Source of the DNA: Fimbriimonadaceae bacterium
GTDB lineage: Bacteria; Armatimonadota; UBA10988
Assembly (NCBI GenBank): GCA_020850355.1
Contig: JADZEX010000062.1
Location: forward strand, 1 to 64,000
Length of the DNA stretch: 64,000 nucleotides
Direction: 5' to 3'
Shown: positions 55,518 to 63,410 of the stretch, piece by piece
How positions within the stretch are numbered: position 1 is the stretch's first letter
Layout of the letters: each line of letters starts with the position of its first letter
The notes under the pieces: generated by a model
The model's database searches: none
Told to the model about the DNA's origin: nothing
The model's input: the letters and a program-made list of their open reading frames with translations, nothing else
Made by a program: the position numbers and the translations under genes

Positions 55518-57085
55518 GCGACCCGCAACTGGTCAAGACCTACCTGGTGCATCGCACGCTGGTGCAGATCTACCTCGGTGACATCACCACGGCCGAGGTT
55601 GAAGCGATCGTCAACGCCGAGCACCGCGACCTCGAGATGGACCTGCCGACCGGCGACTCGGTCTCTGCGGCGATCCGGCGGCGGGGCGGTGAAGAGGTCG
55701 CCGAGGCGCTCCGCGGGCGGGCCCCGGCCGAGCTCGGCGAGGTGGTCGTGACCCACGCCGGCGCCTTGCCGGCGCGCTGCGTGCTGCACGCTGCGGTGGT
55801 CGATGAAGTCGGTGGCCGGCGGGTCACCGACGAGGCGACCATCGCCGCGGCGACACACACCGTGCTGCGCCGCGCCGATGCGCTCGGGGTCAAGACCATC
55901 GCCTTCCCGGCGTTCGGCGTCGGGATGACCGATATCGACGACGAGGCCGCCGCGCGGGCGATGATCGGCACGGTCACCCGCTACCTGCGGGACGAGACGC
56001 AGTTGCAGCGAGTCGTCTTTGCGCTGATCCAGCCGAGCACCTTCATCGCCTTCTTCGAGGCCGCCGTGCGCGATGCGCTGGCCCGCGAGAGCGCCCTGCG
56101 GTTGCATGTGGCGCGGCACAACGGCGAGCTGGAGTTCCACTTCGCCGGGGATGGCGCGGTCGTCAGCAAGTCGCAGGTGCCCTACGACCCGGACGAAGTG
56201 GAGGCCCTCAACGCCCGCCTGCGGAGTCTCGCGACGCAGGCCGCCGCGGGCGATGAGGTGGCGGAGCTGCGGGCGTTGGGCCGGCACCTCTACGACACCT
56301 GTTTCAGCGCCGAGGTGAAGGCGCAGTTGCTGGCCAGCGATGTCGAGAACCTCGTCCTGCGGCTCGACGAGTCGGTGCTGCACCTGCCCTGGGAGCTGGC
56401 CCACGACGGGCAGCGGTTCCTCTGTCGCCGCTTCAACCTGGGACGGCAAGTGGTCTTGCTGCAGGCCGAGCAGTCGACGCAACCGCCGCCCGAGGATCCA
56501 CCGACGCACCTGCTGGTGGCCCACAACCCGACCGGTGACCTGCCCGGCGCCGAGCGCGAGGCGCGCTTGCTGCTGGCCCACTTCGACGCCTCGCGCTGCC
56601 CCTGGAAGGTCACCGCCCTGGGCCACGAGCGGCTCGATCCGCTGCGGCTGGCGCTGGCCCTGCAAGAGGCCGATATCGTGCACTACTCGGGGCATGCCGA
56701 CACCGTGCCGCGGCCCGGCTGGCGGCTGGCCAGCGGCCCGTTCGGCGCGGAGCGGTTCGCCCGCCTGACCCGCAAGCCGCGGCTGGTCTTCGCCAACGCC
56801 TGCCACAGCGCGGGCGCCGGGCCGTCGCCGCTGGCGGCGCTGATGCTGGGCCACCAGTTCTTGCTAGCCGGGGTGCAGAGCTACCTGGGCAACCTCTGGA
56901 CGGTGCCCGACCACTCGGCGACCAGCTTCGCGGTGACCTTCTACGACGCCCTGCTGGCGGGCGAGAACTTCGGCCAGGCGCTGCGGCTGGCCAGGGAGCG
57001 CGTCGCCGAGCTGCCCGCAGGCGGCGCGATGGCCTGGGCCGGCTACGTCTTCTACGGCGACCCGCGCTGGCGGCTGAGTCGCTGA
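55514..57085 (+). CDS. Macro domain-CHAT protease fusion
   Basis: A 523-residue two-domain protein. Residues 8-185 form a Macro domain, which binds ADP-ribose or related ligands: LGDITT (Asp23), IVNAE (Asn34), and AFPAFGVGM (loop 135-137). The first ligand loop, usually glycine-rich (GGGG), is replaced by DLPTGDSVSAAI. Residues from about 300 to 523 form a CHAT (caspase-like) protease domain: VLHLPWELAHD, then VHYSGHADT with His394, and FANACHSAG with Cys430, the expected catalytic dyad; LAGVQSYLGNLW and FAVTFYDALLAGENFGQAL follow. No signal peptide or membrane segment, so it is cytoplasmic. It overlaps the propeller gene upstream by 4 nt and is 32 bp from an ECF sigma factor. CHAT proteases are frequent in signalling and conflict systems; the fused Macro domain is the unusual part. 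Confidence 0.85.
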   Translation: MSDPQLVKTYLVHRTLVQIYLGDITTAEVEAIVNAEHRDLEMDLPTGDSVSAAIRRRGGEEVAEALRGRAPAELGEVVVTHAGALPARCVLHAAVVDEVGGRRVTDEATIAAATHTVLRRADALGVKTIAFPAFGVGMTDIDDEAAARAMIGTVTRYLRDETQLQRVVFALIQPSTFIAFFEAAVRDALARESALRLHVARHNGELEFHFAGDGAVVSKSQVPYDPDEVEALNARLRSLATQAAAGDEVAELRALGRHLYDTCFSAEVKAQLLASDVENLVLRLDESVLHLPWELAHDGQRFLCRRFNLGRQVVLLQAEQSTQPPPEDPPTHLLVAHNPTGDLPGAEREARLLLAHFDASRCPWKVTALGHERLDPLRLALALQEADIVHYSGHADTVPRPGWRLASGPFGAERFARLTRKPRLVFANACHSAGAGPSPLAALMLGHQFLLAGVQSYLGNLWTVPDHSATSFAVTFYDALLAGENFGQALRLARERVAELPAGGAMAWAGYVFYGDPRWRLSR

Positions 57086-57117
57086 GCGCTGAAAAGAAAC
57101 CACGCGGCGAGGGTTCA

Positions 57118-57756
57118 GTGAACGGAGCAGAGCGGCTCTTGGAGGCTGTCGGGCGCGGCGATGGCGAGGCCTGGTCGCAGCTCTTGGAGCGCTACCGGCC
57201 GTTCGTGCTGGGACGCCTGCGGCAGGCCGCGGCGGCCCGTAACTGGTTCTGGCTGGACGACCTCGACGACGCCACCCAGGAGGTCCTGGTGCGCTTCTAC
57301 GAGGCCGTCCGCAGCGGGCGCTTCCGGTACCGTGACGAGGACCAACTGCGCGGGTTCCTGGTCCGCACCGCCTTCTTTGTGGCGATGCAGCGGAAAGACG
57401 CCGCGGCCGGGGAGCGCCCGGTCTCGGACCTGCCGGCCGAGGACCAGGAGGAGCTGACGCGGCGGTTCGATCTGGCGGCCTTCGCGGCCAGCGCCTTCGA
57501 CACGCTCGGCCGGCGGCAATGCCTGCAGGAGCTGTACGCGGCGATCGACCGCTTGTCGCCGGCGCGGCGCGAGGTGCTGCGGTTGAGCCTGCTGGGGCTG
57601 CGTCCCCGTGAGATTGCGCCGCGCCTGGCCCGCAGTGCCAACGCGGTGTCGGTGCTGAAGTTCCACGCCCTGGAGGACCTCCGGCGGGAGCTCGAGGCGA
57701 GCGACTTCATGGTCAACTGTGGGCGCTACTTCTGCGGTGCCGAGGAGGCCACATGA
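57118..57756 (+). CDS. ECF-type RNA polymerase sigma factor
   Basis: A 212-residue sigma factor starting at GTG 57118, with GAGGG a few bases upstream. Region 2 is FWLDDLDDATQEVLVRFYEA and region 4 is LSPARREVLRLSLLGLRPRE followed by IAPRLARSANAVSVLKFHAL. Regions 1 and 3 are absent, as in extracytoplasmic-function factors. Its C-terminus includes two cysteines (NCGRYFCGAEEA), beyond region 4. The stop overlaps the start of a zinc-finger protein by 4 nt, the usual sigma/anti-sigma arrangement. Target genes are unknown; autoregulation of this operon is likely but no promoter could be read. Confidence 0.88.
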   Translation: MNGAERLLEAVGRGDGEAWSQLLERYRPFVLGRLRQAAAARNWFWLDDLDDATQEVLVRFYEAVRSGRFRYRDEDQLRGFLVRTAFFVAMQRKDAAAGERPVSDLPAEDQEELTRRFDLAAFAASAFDTLGRRQCLQELYAAIDRLSPARREVLRLSLLGLRPREIAPRLARSANAVSVLKFHALEDLRRELEASDFMVNCGRYFCGAEEAT

Positions 57757-58442
57757 TGAGCGAGATCGACGACCGCGCGGCGATGGCGGCGCTGGATTGC
57801 GCCGAGGGCGAGCAACCGGGCGACGCGGCGGTGGTCCGACTGCGCCAGACGTTGCGCCTGCTGGCAGCCTTCGCACCGCAGCGGCGGGGCGCCTGTTGCG
57901 GTCGCGAACGGCTGGTGGCCTATCACGACGGGCAGCTCGGGGCCGAGGAAGCCGGCCGGGTCGAGGCGCACCTGGCGAGCTGTCCGTGCTGCGCCGCGGA
58001 CCTCGCCGATCTGGCGGCCCTGACGCAGCCGCCGTGGTTCGAAGCGGTGGTCCGGTTGGCCGCCGGGGCGGTTGAACTGGTCCGCCATAGCTTCGGCCAG
58101 GCCGTCCGGCCGGCCCCGTTGCCGGCCCGCGGCGAGGCGACCGCCACGCTGCAGTTGGCGGCCGCGCAAGACGACGTCGACCTGGCGGTCCGGCTGCTCG
58201 CCGGCTCGCCCGGTGGGGTCGACGTGCGGGTCCAGGTGCAACGCTCCGGCGCCCCGCTCGAGCGGGCCCGGCTGCAGTTGCTACGCGGTGAGGCGCTGCT
58301 CGAATCGCGGGTCCTGAGCGGCGCCGAAGAGGTCGTCTTGGCCGATCTGGCGCCCGGCGACTACGCTTTGGCCGTGACGCCACGGGCCGGCGACGAACTG
58401 GCCCGCGTGCGATTGCGGATCGAACCCGAGGAGGTCCGCTGA
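57753..58442 (+). CDS. Soluble zinc-finger (zf-HC2) putative anti-sigma factor with beta-sandwich tail
   Basis: A 229-residue protein. Residues near 50-90 give the zinc-finger anti-sigma module CCGRERLVAYHDGQLGAEEA followed by HLASCPCCAADL, with the HxxxCxxC ligands. Unlike most anti-sigma factors it has no membrane segment. The C-terminal 90 residues read as a carboxypeptidase-regulatory/Ig-like beta-sandwich (VQRSGAPLERARLQLLRGEA, VVLADLAPGDYALAVTP). The start overlaps the sigma-factor stop by 4 nt (ATGA), with a second ATG three bases later, and its stop overlaps pncB. It likely controls the upstream sigma factor in the cytoplasm by binding it. Confidence 0.78.
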   Translation: MMSEIDDRAAMAALDCAEGEQPGDAAVVRLRQTLRLLAAFAPQRRGACCGRERLVAYHDGQLGAEEAGRVEAHLASCPCCAADLADLAALTQPPWFEAVVRLAAGAVELVRHSFGQAVRPAPLPARGEATATLQLAAAQDDVDLAVRLLAGSPGGVDVRVQVQRSGAPLERARLQLLRGEALLESRVLSGAEEVVLADLAPGDYALAVTPRAGDELARVRLRIEPEEVR

Positions 58443-59731
58443 TGGCCGCCCGGCTGCCGGTCGCCACCTTCGGCCTGGATGTCGCCGGGCTCCGCGCCGG
58501 CACCTACAGCGACCAGTACTTCAACAACATCCAGCGCCTCCTGACCACCCTGGCAGCCGAGGAGTACCGTTACGGCGGCCAGTTTCCCCGGCCCGGGCTG
58601 CCCGATCCGAGCACGCTGGCAGTCGGCGACGTGGCCGTCGAGATGCAGTTCTTCACGAAGCGCCAGCCGCACAGCGTGGTGGCCGGGATCGACCACGCGC
58701 TGGCCATCTTAAGCACCTGCTGCGGCGTTGGCGAGGGCGCCGCCTTCGAGTCCACCGCCGCCCAGTTGGAGGTCGCGGCGGTCGGCGAGGGTGACCACCT
58801 GGCGCCGTGGGCCCCGGCGCTGCGGCTGCGCGGTCGCTACCGCGACTTCGCCCGCCTCGAGACGCCGCTGCTGGGGGTCCTGGCTCGCCGCACGCGGATC
58901 GCCAGCAACACCTACGAAGTGTGCCGCGCGGCACGCGGCAAGCCGGTGCTCTTCTTCCCAGCCCGCTTCGACGTGCCGGAGGTCCAGGCGGGCGACGGCT
59001 GGGCGTACCAGGTGGGCGTGCAGGCGGCCGCGCGCGAGCTCGGCGCGCCCCTGCGGCCGGCGGTCTCGACCGCCGCGCAGGCGGCCTGGTGGGGCGGTCA
59101 GGGCAGCGGCACGATGGCCCATGCCTACCTCCTGGCGTTCGCCGCGGACACCGCCGAAGCGACGCTGCAGTTCGCCCGGTTGCTGCCCCCGGAAGTTCCG
59201 CGGATCGCGCTGGTCGACACCAACAACGACTGCGTCACCGACGCGCTGCGGACCGCCGAGGCGCTCTACCGGGAGTACCGGCGGTGGCAGGCCGCCGGGC
59301 AGCCCGAGACCGCCGCGCGGTACGTGCTGCAGGGCGTGCGGGCCGACACCAGCGAACGGCTGCGCGACGCCGCGGTGCCAGCCCTGGGCGACGCGCGCCT
59401 CGACTGCGGCGTGGTGCCGCGGCTGGTCACGGCGATCCGCGAGGCGCTCGACTCCGCGGGCGAGCGGCTGGGGGCGGCGGCCTGGTTCCGGAACATCAAA
59501 ATCGTGGTCACCGGCGGCTTCGATGTCGAGCGGATCGCCCTATTCGAACGGCTCGGCGTGCCGACAGACATCTATGGGGTCGGCTCTGCGCTGCTGCGGG
59601 GGCCGAGCAACGACTTCACCGCGGACGTCGTCCAGGTCCACCACGCAGGATCCTGGATCCCGCTGGCCAAGGTCGGCCGCGGCCGGGTCGAGAATCCGGC
59701 TTTGGCCCCGGTGAAGCTCCCGCTCGCCTGA
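58442..59731 (+). CDS. pncB: Nicotinate phosphoribosyltransferase family protein
   Basis: The enzyme makes nicotinate mononucleotide from nicotinate and PRPP, the first step of NAD salvage. The 429-residue protein shows GTYSDQYFNNIQRLL and EMQFFTKRQPHSVVAGID in the N-terminal part, FARLETPLLGVLARRTRIAS, VSTAAQAAWWGGQGSGTMAHA, RIALVDTNND and VTGGFDVERIALFERLGVPT with IYGVGSALL, the phosphate-binding region. It resembles the bacterial PncB2-type branch more than short eukaryote-like forms. The ATG overlaps the stop of the anti-sigma gene (TGATG). Its place in an operon with a Macro domain protein and a sigma factor is unusual. A nicotinamide-using relative is the alternative. Confidence 0.82.
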   Translation: MAARLPVATFGLDVAGLRAGTYSDQYFNNIQRLLTTLAAEEYRYGGQFPRPGLPDPSTLAVGDVAVEMQFFTKRQPHSVVAGIDHALAILSTCCGVGEGAAFESTAAQLEVAAVGEGDHLAPWAPALRLRGRYRDFARLETPLLGVLARRTRIASNTYEVCRAARGKPVLFFPARFDVPEVQAGDGWAYQVGVQAAARELGAPLRPAVSTAAQAAWWGGQGSGTMAHAYLLAFAADTAEATLQFARLLPPEVPRIALVDTNNDCVTDALRTAEALYREYRRWQAAGQPETAARYVLQGVRADTSERLRDAAVPALGDARLDCGVVPRLVTAIREALDSAGERLGAAAWFRNIKIVVTGGFDVERIALFERLGVPTDIYGVGSALLRGPSNDFTADVVQVHHAGSWIPLAKVGRGRVENPALAPVKLPLA

Positions 59732-59765
59732 CCGCCGCGGCCAGGCGGCGCCGGCAGGACGGATC

Positions 59766-62384
59766 ATGAGTCTGCGGCTGAAGGCGCTGTTGGTGGTGGC
59801 CTGCACCTTCCTCGCGTTGGGGACGGTGGTCTACGCCACGCTGCACCAAACGCTGATCGCGGCGTTCCAGCGGCGCGAGCTGGACGAGGCGGCCCAACAC
59901 GCCTGGAGCGCCAGCGCCGCCGTGGCGCGGCTGCACCAGGACATGCTCGACCAGATGGCCGACTGGTCGAACTGGGACGACACCTGGCACTTCGTGCGCG
60001 GGACCAAGTCGGACTATGTGGCCGCGAATCTGCCGGCCAACACCTTCCCGCCGCTGAAGCTGAACCTGATGCTGTTCCTGCGGCCCGATGGCCGGCTGTA
60101 TCACCAGGTGGCGGCCGACTGGCGGCAGGAAACGCTGGTCGCGCCGCCGCGCGCGACGGTCGCCGTGCTGTGCGGCCTGAGCGTCATCCGGCAGGCGCTG
60201 CGCCAGCCGGTTTCTGGCTGCCTGGTGCGGCCGGAAGCCACTTGGCTGATCGCGGCGCGGGGCATCTTGAAGAGCGACGGCAACGGTCCACCGGCCGGGG
60301 TGCTGGTGTTTGGCCGGCGGATTGAGGGTGCCGAGCTGGTGGAGCTGAGCCGCCTGACGCAGCTCCCGCTACGCCTGACGCCCAGCAGCCAGTTGGTCCC
60401 CCAGTCGTTCGCGGCGCGCGCCTGGCAGGCCTTGGCGGCGACCGGCCGCACGGCCCAGGTGGCCGATTCCGAGACCGTCGTCGGGTTCGCGCGGATCCCT
60501 GGCATGGCGGCGTCCGAACCGTTGCTGCTACAGACCGAGACGCGCCGCACCATCACCGGCGAGGGCCACGCCCTGGAGCAGTTTCTGGTCGGCTCGCTGG
60601 GCGGCCTGCTGGCGGTGGTTGGGCTGAGCGTCGTGATGCTGCTGTTGCGCACCGTCGTGCTGCCGGTCACGGAGCTGCGCGACCGGGTCTTACGGATCAG
60701 CCAGAGTGGCGACCTCGGCCGGCGCGTGGCGATCAGTGGTCGCGACGAGGTGGGGCAGCTCGGCGCGTCGATCGACACCATGCTGGCGGCCCTGGAGCAG
60801 TCGCAGCGCCGGCTGGCGACCAGTGAGGTACGCTACCGCGCGGTCGTCAACGGGACCCAGGAGGGCCTTTACCTGATGCGGCGCGAGCCGCCGGCGATTC
60901 TGGACTGCAACCCGGCCTTCGCGGCGTTGTTGCAGTGTCCGCGCGAGACCTTACTGGGCCGTGACCCGCGCGAGCTGCAGGATCCGAACGACGCCTGGAG
61001 CGGACTCGAAGAGGCCGCTCCGAGCGACCACCCGGATGGCTGGACCGGCCGGCGGGTGCTCCGCCGCCTCGACGGCTCGACGCTGACCTGCGAGCTCATC
61101 GCCACCTGGATCGAGCTCGACGGCGAACCGGTGCTGTGTTGCCTGGTCCACGATATCAGTGCCCGGCTGCAGGCCGAGGCGGAGCGCGCCGAGCTGAACC
61201 GGCGAGTCGAGACCGCCGAACGGCTGGAGAGCCTGGCGGTGCTGGCCGGCGGCGCGGCGCACGACTTCAACAACCTGCTGCAGGCGATCCTCGGCCACGC
61301 CGACCTGGCCCGGCTGGACCAGACGCCCGGCAGTTCGTTGTGGCGCTCGCTGACCCAGATCGAAACCGCCGCGGTGCGGGCCAGCGACCTCACCCGGCAA
61401 CTGCTCGCCTTCGCCGGTGAGCCGACCGGGGTGCAGCGGCCGGTGGACCTGACGCAGGTCGTCGGCGACACCGTCCAACTGGTCGACAGCACCCTGCCGC
61501 CGGCCTTGCAGGTCGAGCTGCGCGCCGACAGCGACCCGCTGGTGGTGCGGGGCGACCCGGCGCAGTTGGGGCAGGTGGTGATGAACCTGCTGCTCAACGC
61601 CGCCGAGGCGGTCGGCGAGGGGGGCGGGCGAGTGCAGATCAGCACGCACCGCCAAAGTGTCGATTTGGACTGGCTGGCCGCGGCGATCCCCGGCAGCGCC
61701 CTGCCGCCGGGCGAGGCCGCGGTGCTGCGGGTCACCGACGACGGTTGCGGCATGACGCCGGAAGTGCTGCGCCGGATCTGTGAACCGTTCTACTCGACCA
61801 AGGCCCTCGGGCGGGGGCTCGGGCTGTCCAGCGTCCGCGGCATCTTGACCGGGCACGGTGCCGCGCTGGCGGTCCACAGTCGCCGTGGCGAAGGGACCAC
61901 CTTCGAGGTGGCCCTGCCCCTCTGCAGCGAGGTGCCCGAGCCCTTGCCGGGCGGCGGCGTACCGGTCGCGACCGACGGGCCGCAGGTGCTCGTGCTGGTG
62001 GTCGACGACGACACCGCGGTGCGGGCCGTCAGCGCGCAGGTGCTGACCCGTGCCGGCTACGCGGTGCGCACCGCGGCCGACGGCTACGAAGGGGTCGCCT
62101 GCGCCGCCGAACTCGGCGACAAACTGGGCGCGGCGGTGCTTGACCTGAGCCTGCCAGGGCTCGACGGCCCGGACCTGATCGCCGCGTTGCGCCGGATGCT
62201 GCCCCGGCTGCCGCTGCTGCTGACCAGCGGCTTTCAGCGCGAGCCCGAACTGGGCGAGCTGCTGGCCAGCTCCCAGGTCAGCTTCTTGCCGAAGCCCTAC
62301 CGCCCGAGCGTGCTGCTCGACCGCCTCGATGCCCTGCTGCACGAGTCGCAGCCGCAGGAGGAGGCCGTGCTGCGGCGAAGCTGA
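59766..62384 (+). CDS. CHASE4 hybrid sensor histidine kinase/response regulator
   Basis: An 872-residue membrane sensor. TM1 (ALLVVACTFLALGTVVYATL) precedes an external CHASE4 domain (WSNWDDTWHFVRG); TM2 is LGGLLAVVGLSVVMLLL, followed by a HAMP (VLPVTELRDRVLRISQSGD), a PAS region (YRAVVNGTQEGLYLM), a HisKA domain with HDFNN (His499), an HATPase (DDGCGMTPEVLRRICEPFYS), and a receiver domain at the C-terminus (VDDDTAVR, phospho-acceptor Asp793). Autophosphorylation and phosphotransfer occur within one chain, so a separate output regulator is expected elsewhere. It starts 34 bp after pncB on the same strand. The external signal is unknown. Confidence 0.92.
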   Translation: MSLRLKALLVVACTFLALGTVVYATLHQTLIAAFQRRELDEAAQHAWSASAAVARLHQDMLDQMADWSNWDDTWHFVRGTKSDYVAANLPANTFPPLKLNLMLFLRPDGRLYHQVAADWRQETLVAPPRATVAVLCGLSVIRQALRQPVSGCLVRPEATWLIAARGILKSDGNGPPAGVLVFGRRIEGAELVELSRLTQLPLRLTPSSQLVPQSFAARAWQALAATGRTAQVADSETVVGFARIPGMAASEPLLLQTETRRTITGEGHALEQFLVGSLGGLLAVVGLSVVMLLLRTVVLPVTELRDRVLRISQSGDLGRRVAISGRDEVGQLGASIDTMLAALEQSQRRLATSEVRYRAVVNGTQEGLYLMRREPPAILDCNPAFAALLQCPRETLLGRDPRELQDPNDAWSGLEEAAPSDHPDGWTGRRVLRRLDGSTLTCELIATWIELDGEPVLCCLVHDISARLQAEAERAELNRRVETAERLESLAVLAGGAAHDFNNLLQAILGHADLARLDQTPGSSLWRSLTQIETAAVRASDLTRQLLAFAGEPTGVQRPVDLTQVVGDTVQLVDSTLPPALQVELRADSDPLVVRGDPAQLGQVVMNLLLNAAEAVGEGGGRVQISTHRQSVDLDWLAAAIPGSALPPGEAAVLRVTDDGCGMTPEVLRRICEPFYSTKALGRGLGLSSVRGILTGHGAALAVHSRRGEGTTFEVALPLCSEVPEPLPGGGVPVATDGPQVLVLVVDDDTAVRAVSAQVLTRAGYAVRTAADGYEGVACAAELGDKLGAAVLDLSLPGLDGPDLIAALRRMLPRLPLLLTSGFQREPELGELLASSQVSFLPKPYRPSVLLDRLDALLHESQPQEEAVLRRS

Positions 62385-62400
62385 GCGCTGGGAGGCGGCG

Positions 62401-63006
62401 GTGCGGCTGTTCGACCTGTTCTGGCGCGGTGGGCCGCTGATGTGGCCCATCCTGGTGTGCTCGGTGACCGCGGTGACGCTGGCCGCCGAGCGCTGGTGGA
62501 CTCTGCGGCGTCACCGTCTCGACACCACGGCGCTGCTGGCCGACCTGTCGCGCGCCGCCGGTCCGGCCGCGCGGCAGCTGCTCTGTGAGCAGGCCGGCCC
62601 GCTCTACGCCGCGCTGGCCGCCGCGGTCGAGGCGAGCGCCGGGCAGCCGCTGGAACGACGGCTGGCGCAAGTCGACAGTCTGGGGCACGAACTGCTGGCG
62701 CGGCTCGAGGCGCCCCTCAGCGCGTTGCGGGCGGTCTCCGAAATCGCCCCGCTGCTCGGCTTCCTGGGCACCGTGGTGGGGCTGATCCAAGCCTTCGAGG
62801 CGATTGTCGCGCAGGGTGCCACGACACCGCCGGTGATCGCCGCCGGCGTCGCGACGGCGCTGATCACCACCGCGGGCGGCCTGCTGGCGGGACTCCCAGC
62901 GCTCTGCGCCTACCACGCGCTGGTGCTGCGGCTGGAACGTCTGGCGGCCGCCGGGCAGCGCGTCACGCAGCATCTGCTCGACCTCACGGCGGATGTCCCG
63001 TGTTGA
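62401..63006 (+). CDS. exbB: MotA/TolQ/ExbB proton-channel family protein
   Basis: A 201-residue inner-membrane protein starting at GTG 62401, five bases after GGAGG (62391-62395). Three hydrophobic segments are present: GGPLMWPILVCSVTAVTLAA, LSALRAVSEIAPLLGFLGTV, and VIAAGVATALITTAGGLLAG. The conserved ExbB pattern includes APLLGFLGTVVGLIQAF and GVATALITTAGGLLAGLPAL. It forms a proton channel with the ExbD encoded next (7-bp overlap), energising TonB-type transport or Tol-like envelope functions. The gene is 16 bp after the hybrid kinase. Confidence 0.9.
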   Translation: MRLFDLFWRGGPLMWPILVCSVTAVTLAAERWWTLRRHRLDTTALLADLSRAAGPAARQLLCEQAGPLYAALAAAVEASAGQPLERRLAQVDSLGHELLARLEAPLSALRAVSEIAPLLGFLGTVVGLIQAFEAIVAQGATTPPVIAAGVATALITTAGGLLAGLPALCAYHALVLRLERLAAAGQRVTQHLLDLTADVPC

Positions 63007-63410
63007 CCTTCGGTCGGCGACGCCGCCGCACGCAGGGCTGGGCTGGCCTGGTCTCGATGGCCGATGTGGCCTTCAACCTGTTGCTGTTCTTCATTCTCAC
63101 CAGCGCTGCCGGCCGCGGTCCGGCGGTGGCGGTGCAACTGCCCCTGGCCGGCAGCGCCGTGCCGAGCACGCAGGCCGGCGTGGTGACCCTCGCGGTGAGC
63201 GCCGATGGGGCCTTCAGCCTCGACGACCGCCCCGTGCTGCGGGAGGCCTTGCCGAGCGAGTTGCAGGCCCTGCTGGCGGCGCGTCGGCTGCGGGTGGTGC
63301 GGCTGGCGGCCGACCGCGGCGCGGCCTGGTCCGAGGTCGTCTACGCCCTCGACAGCGCCCGCTCGCTGGGCGTCGCCGAAGTCGAGCTGGCCGCGGGGGC
63401 CGCGCCATGA
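63000..63410 (+). CDS. exbD: ExbD/TolR family biopolymer transporter
   Basis: A 136-residue protein starting at GTG 63000, overlapping the exbB stop. A single N-terminal membrane helix (ADVAFNLLLFFILTSAAG) contains the conserved Asp22 for proton transfer, and a periplasmic domain follows (VTLAVSADGAFSLDDRPV, VVRLAADRGAAWSEVVYALD). It forms the ExbB-ExbD motor. Its stop overlaps the start of a TonB-like gene (ATGA). Confidence 0.9.
   Translation: MLTFGRRRRRTQGWAGLVSMADVAFNLLLFFILTSAAGRGPAVAVQLPLAGSAVPSTQAGVVTLAVSADGAFSLDDRPVLREALPSELQALLAARRLRVVRLAADRGAAWSEVVYALDSARSLGVAEVELAAGAAP

Noticed and set aside
55514-59731. Toxin-antitoxin or defence system with a nuclease
   Set aside because: I looked for nuclease, helicase or other defence effectors beside the Macro-CHAT gene and saw none; so it is reported as a signalling candidate and not as proven defence.
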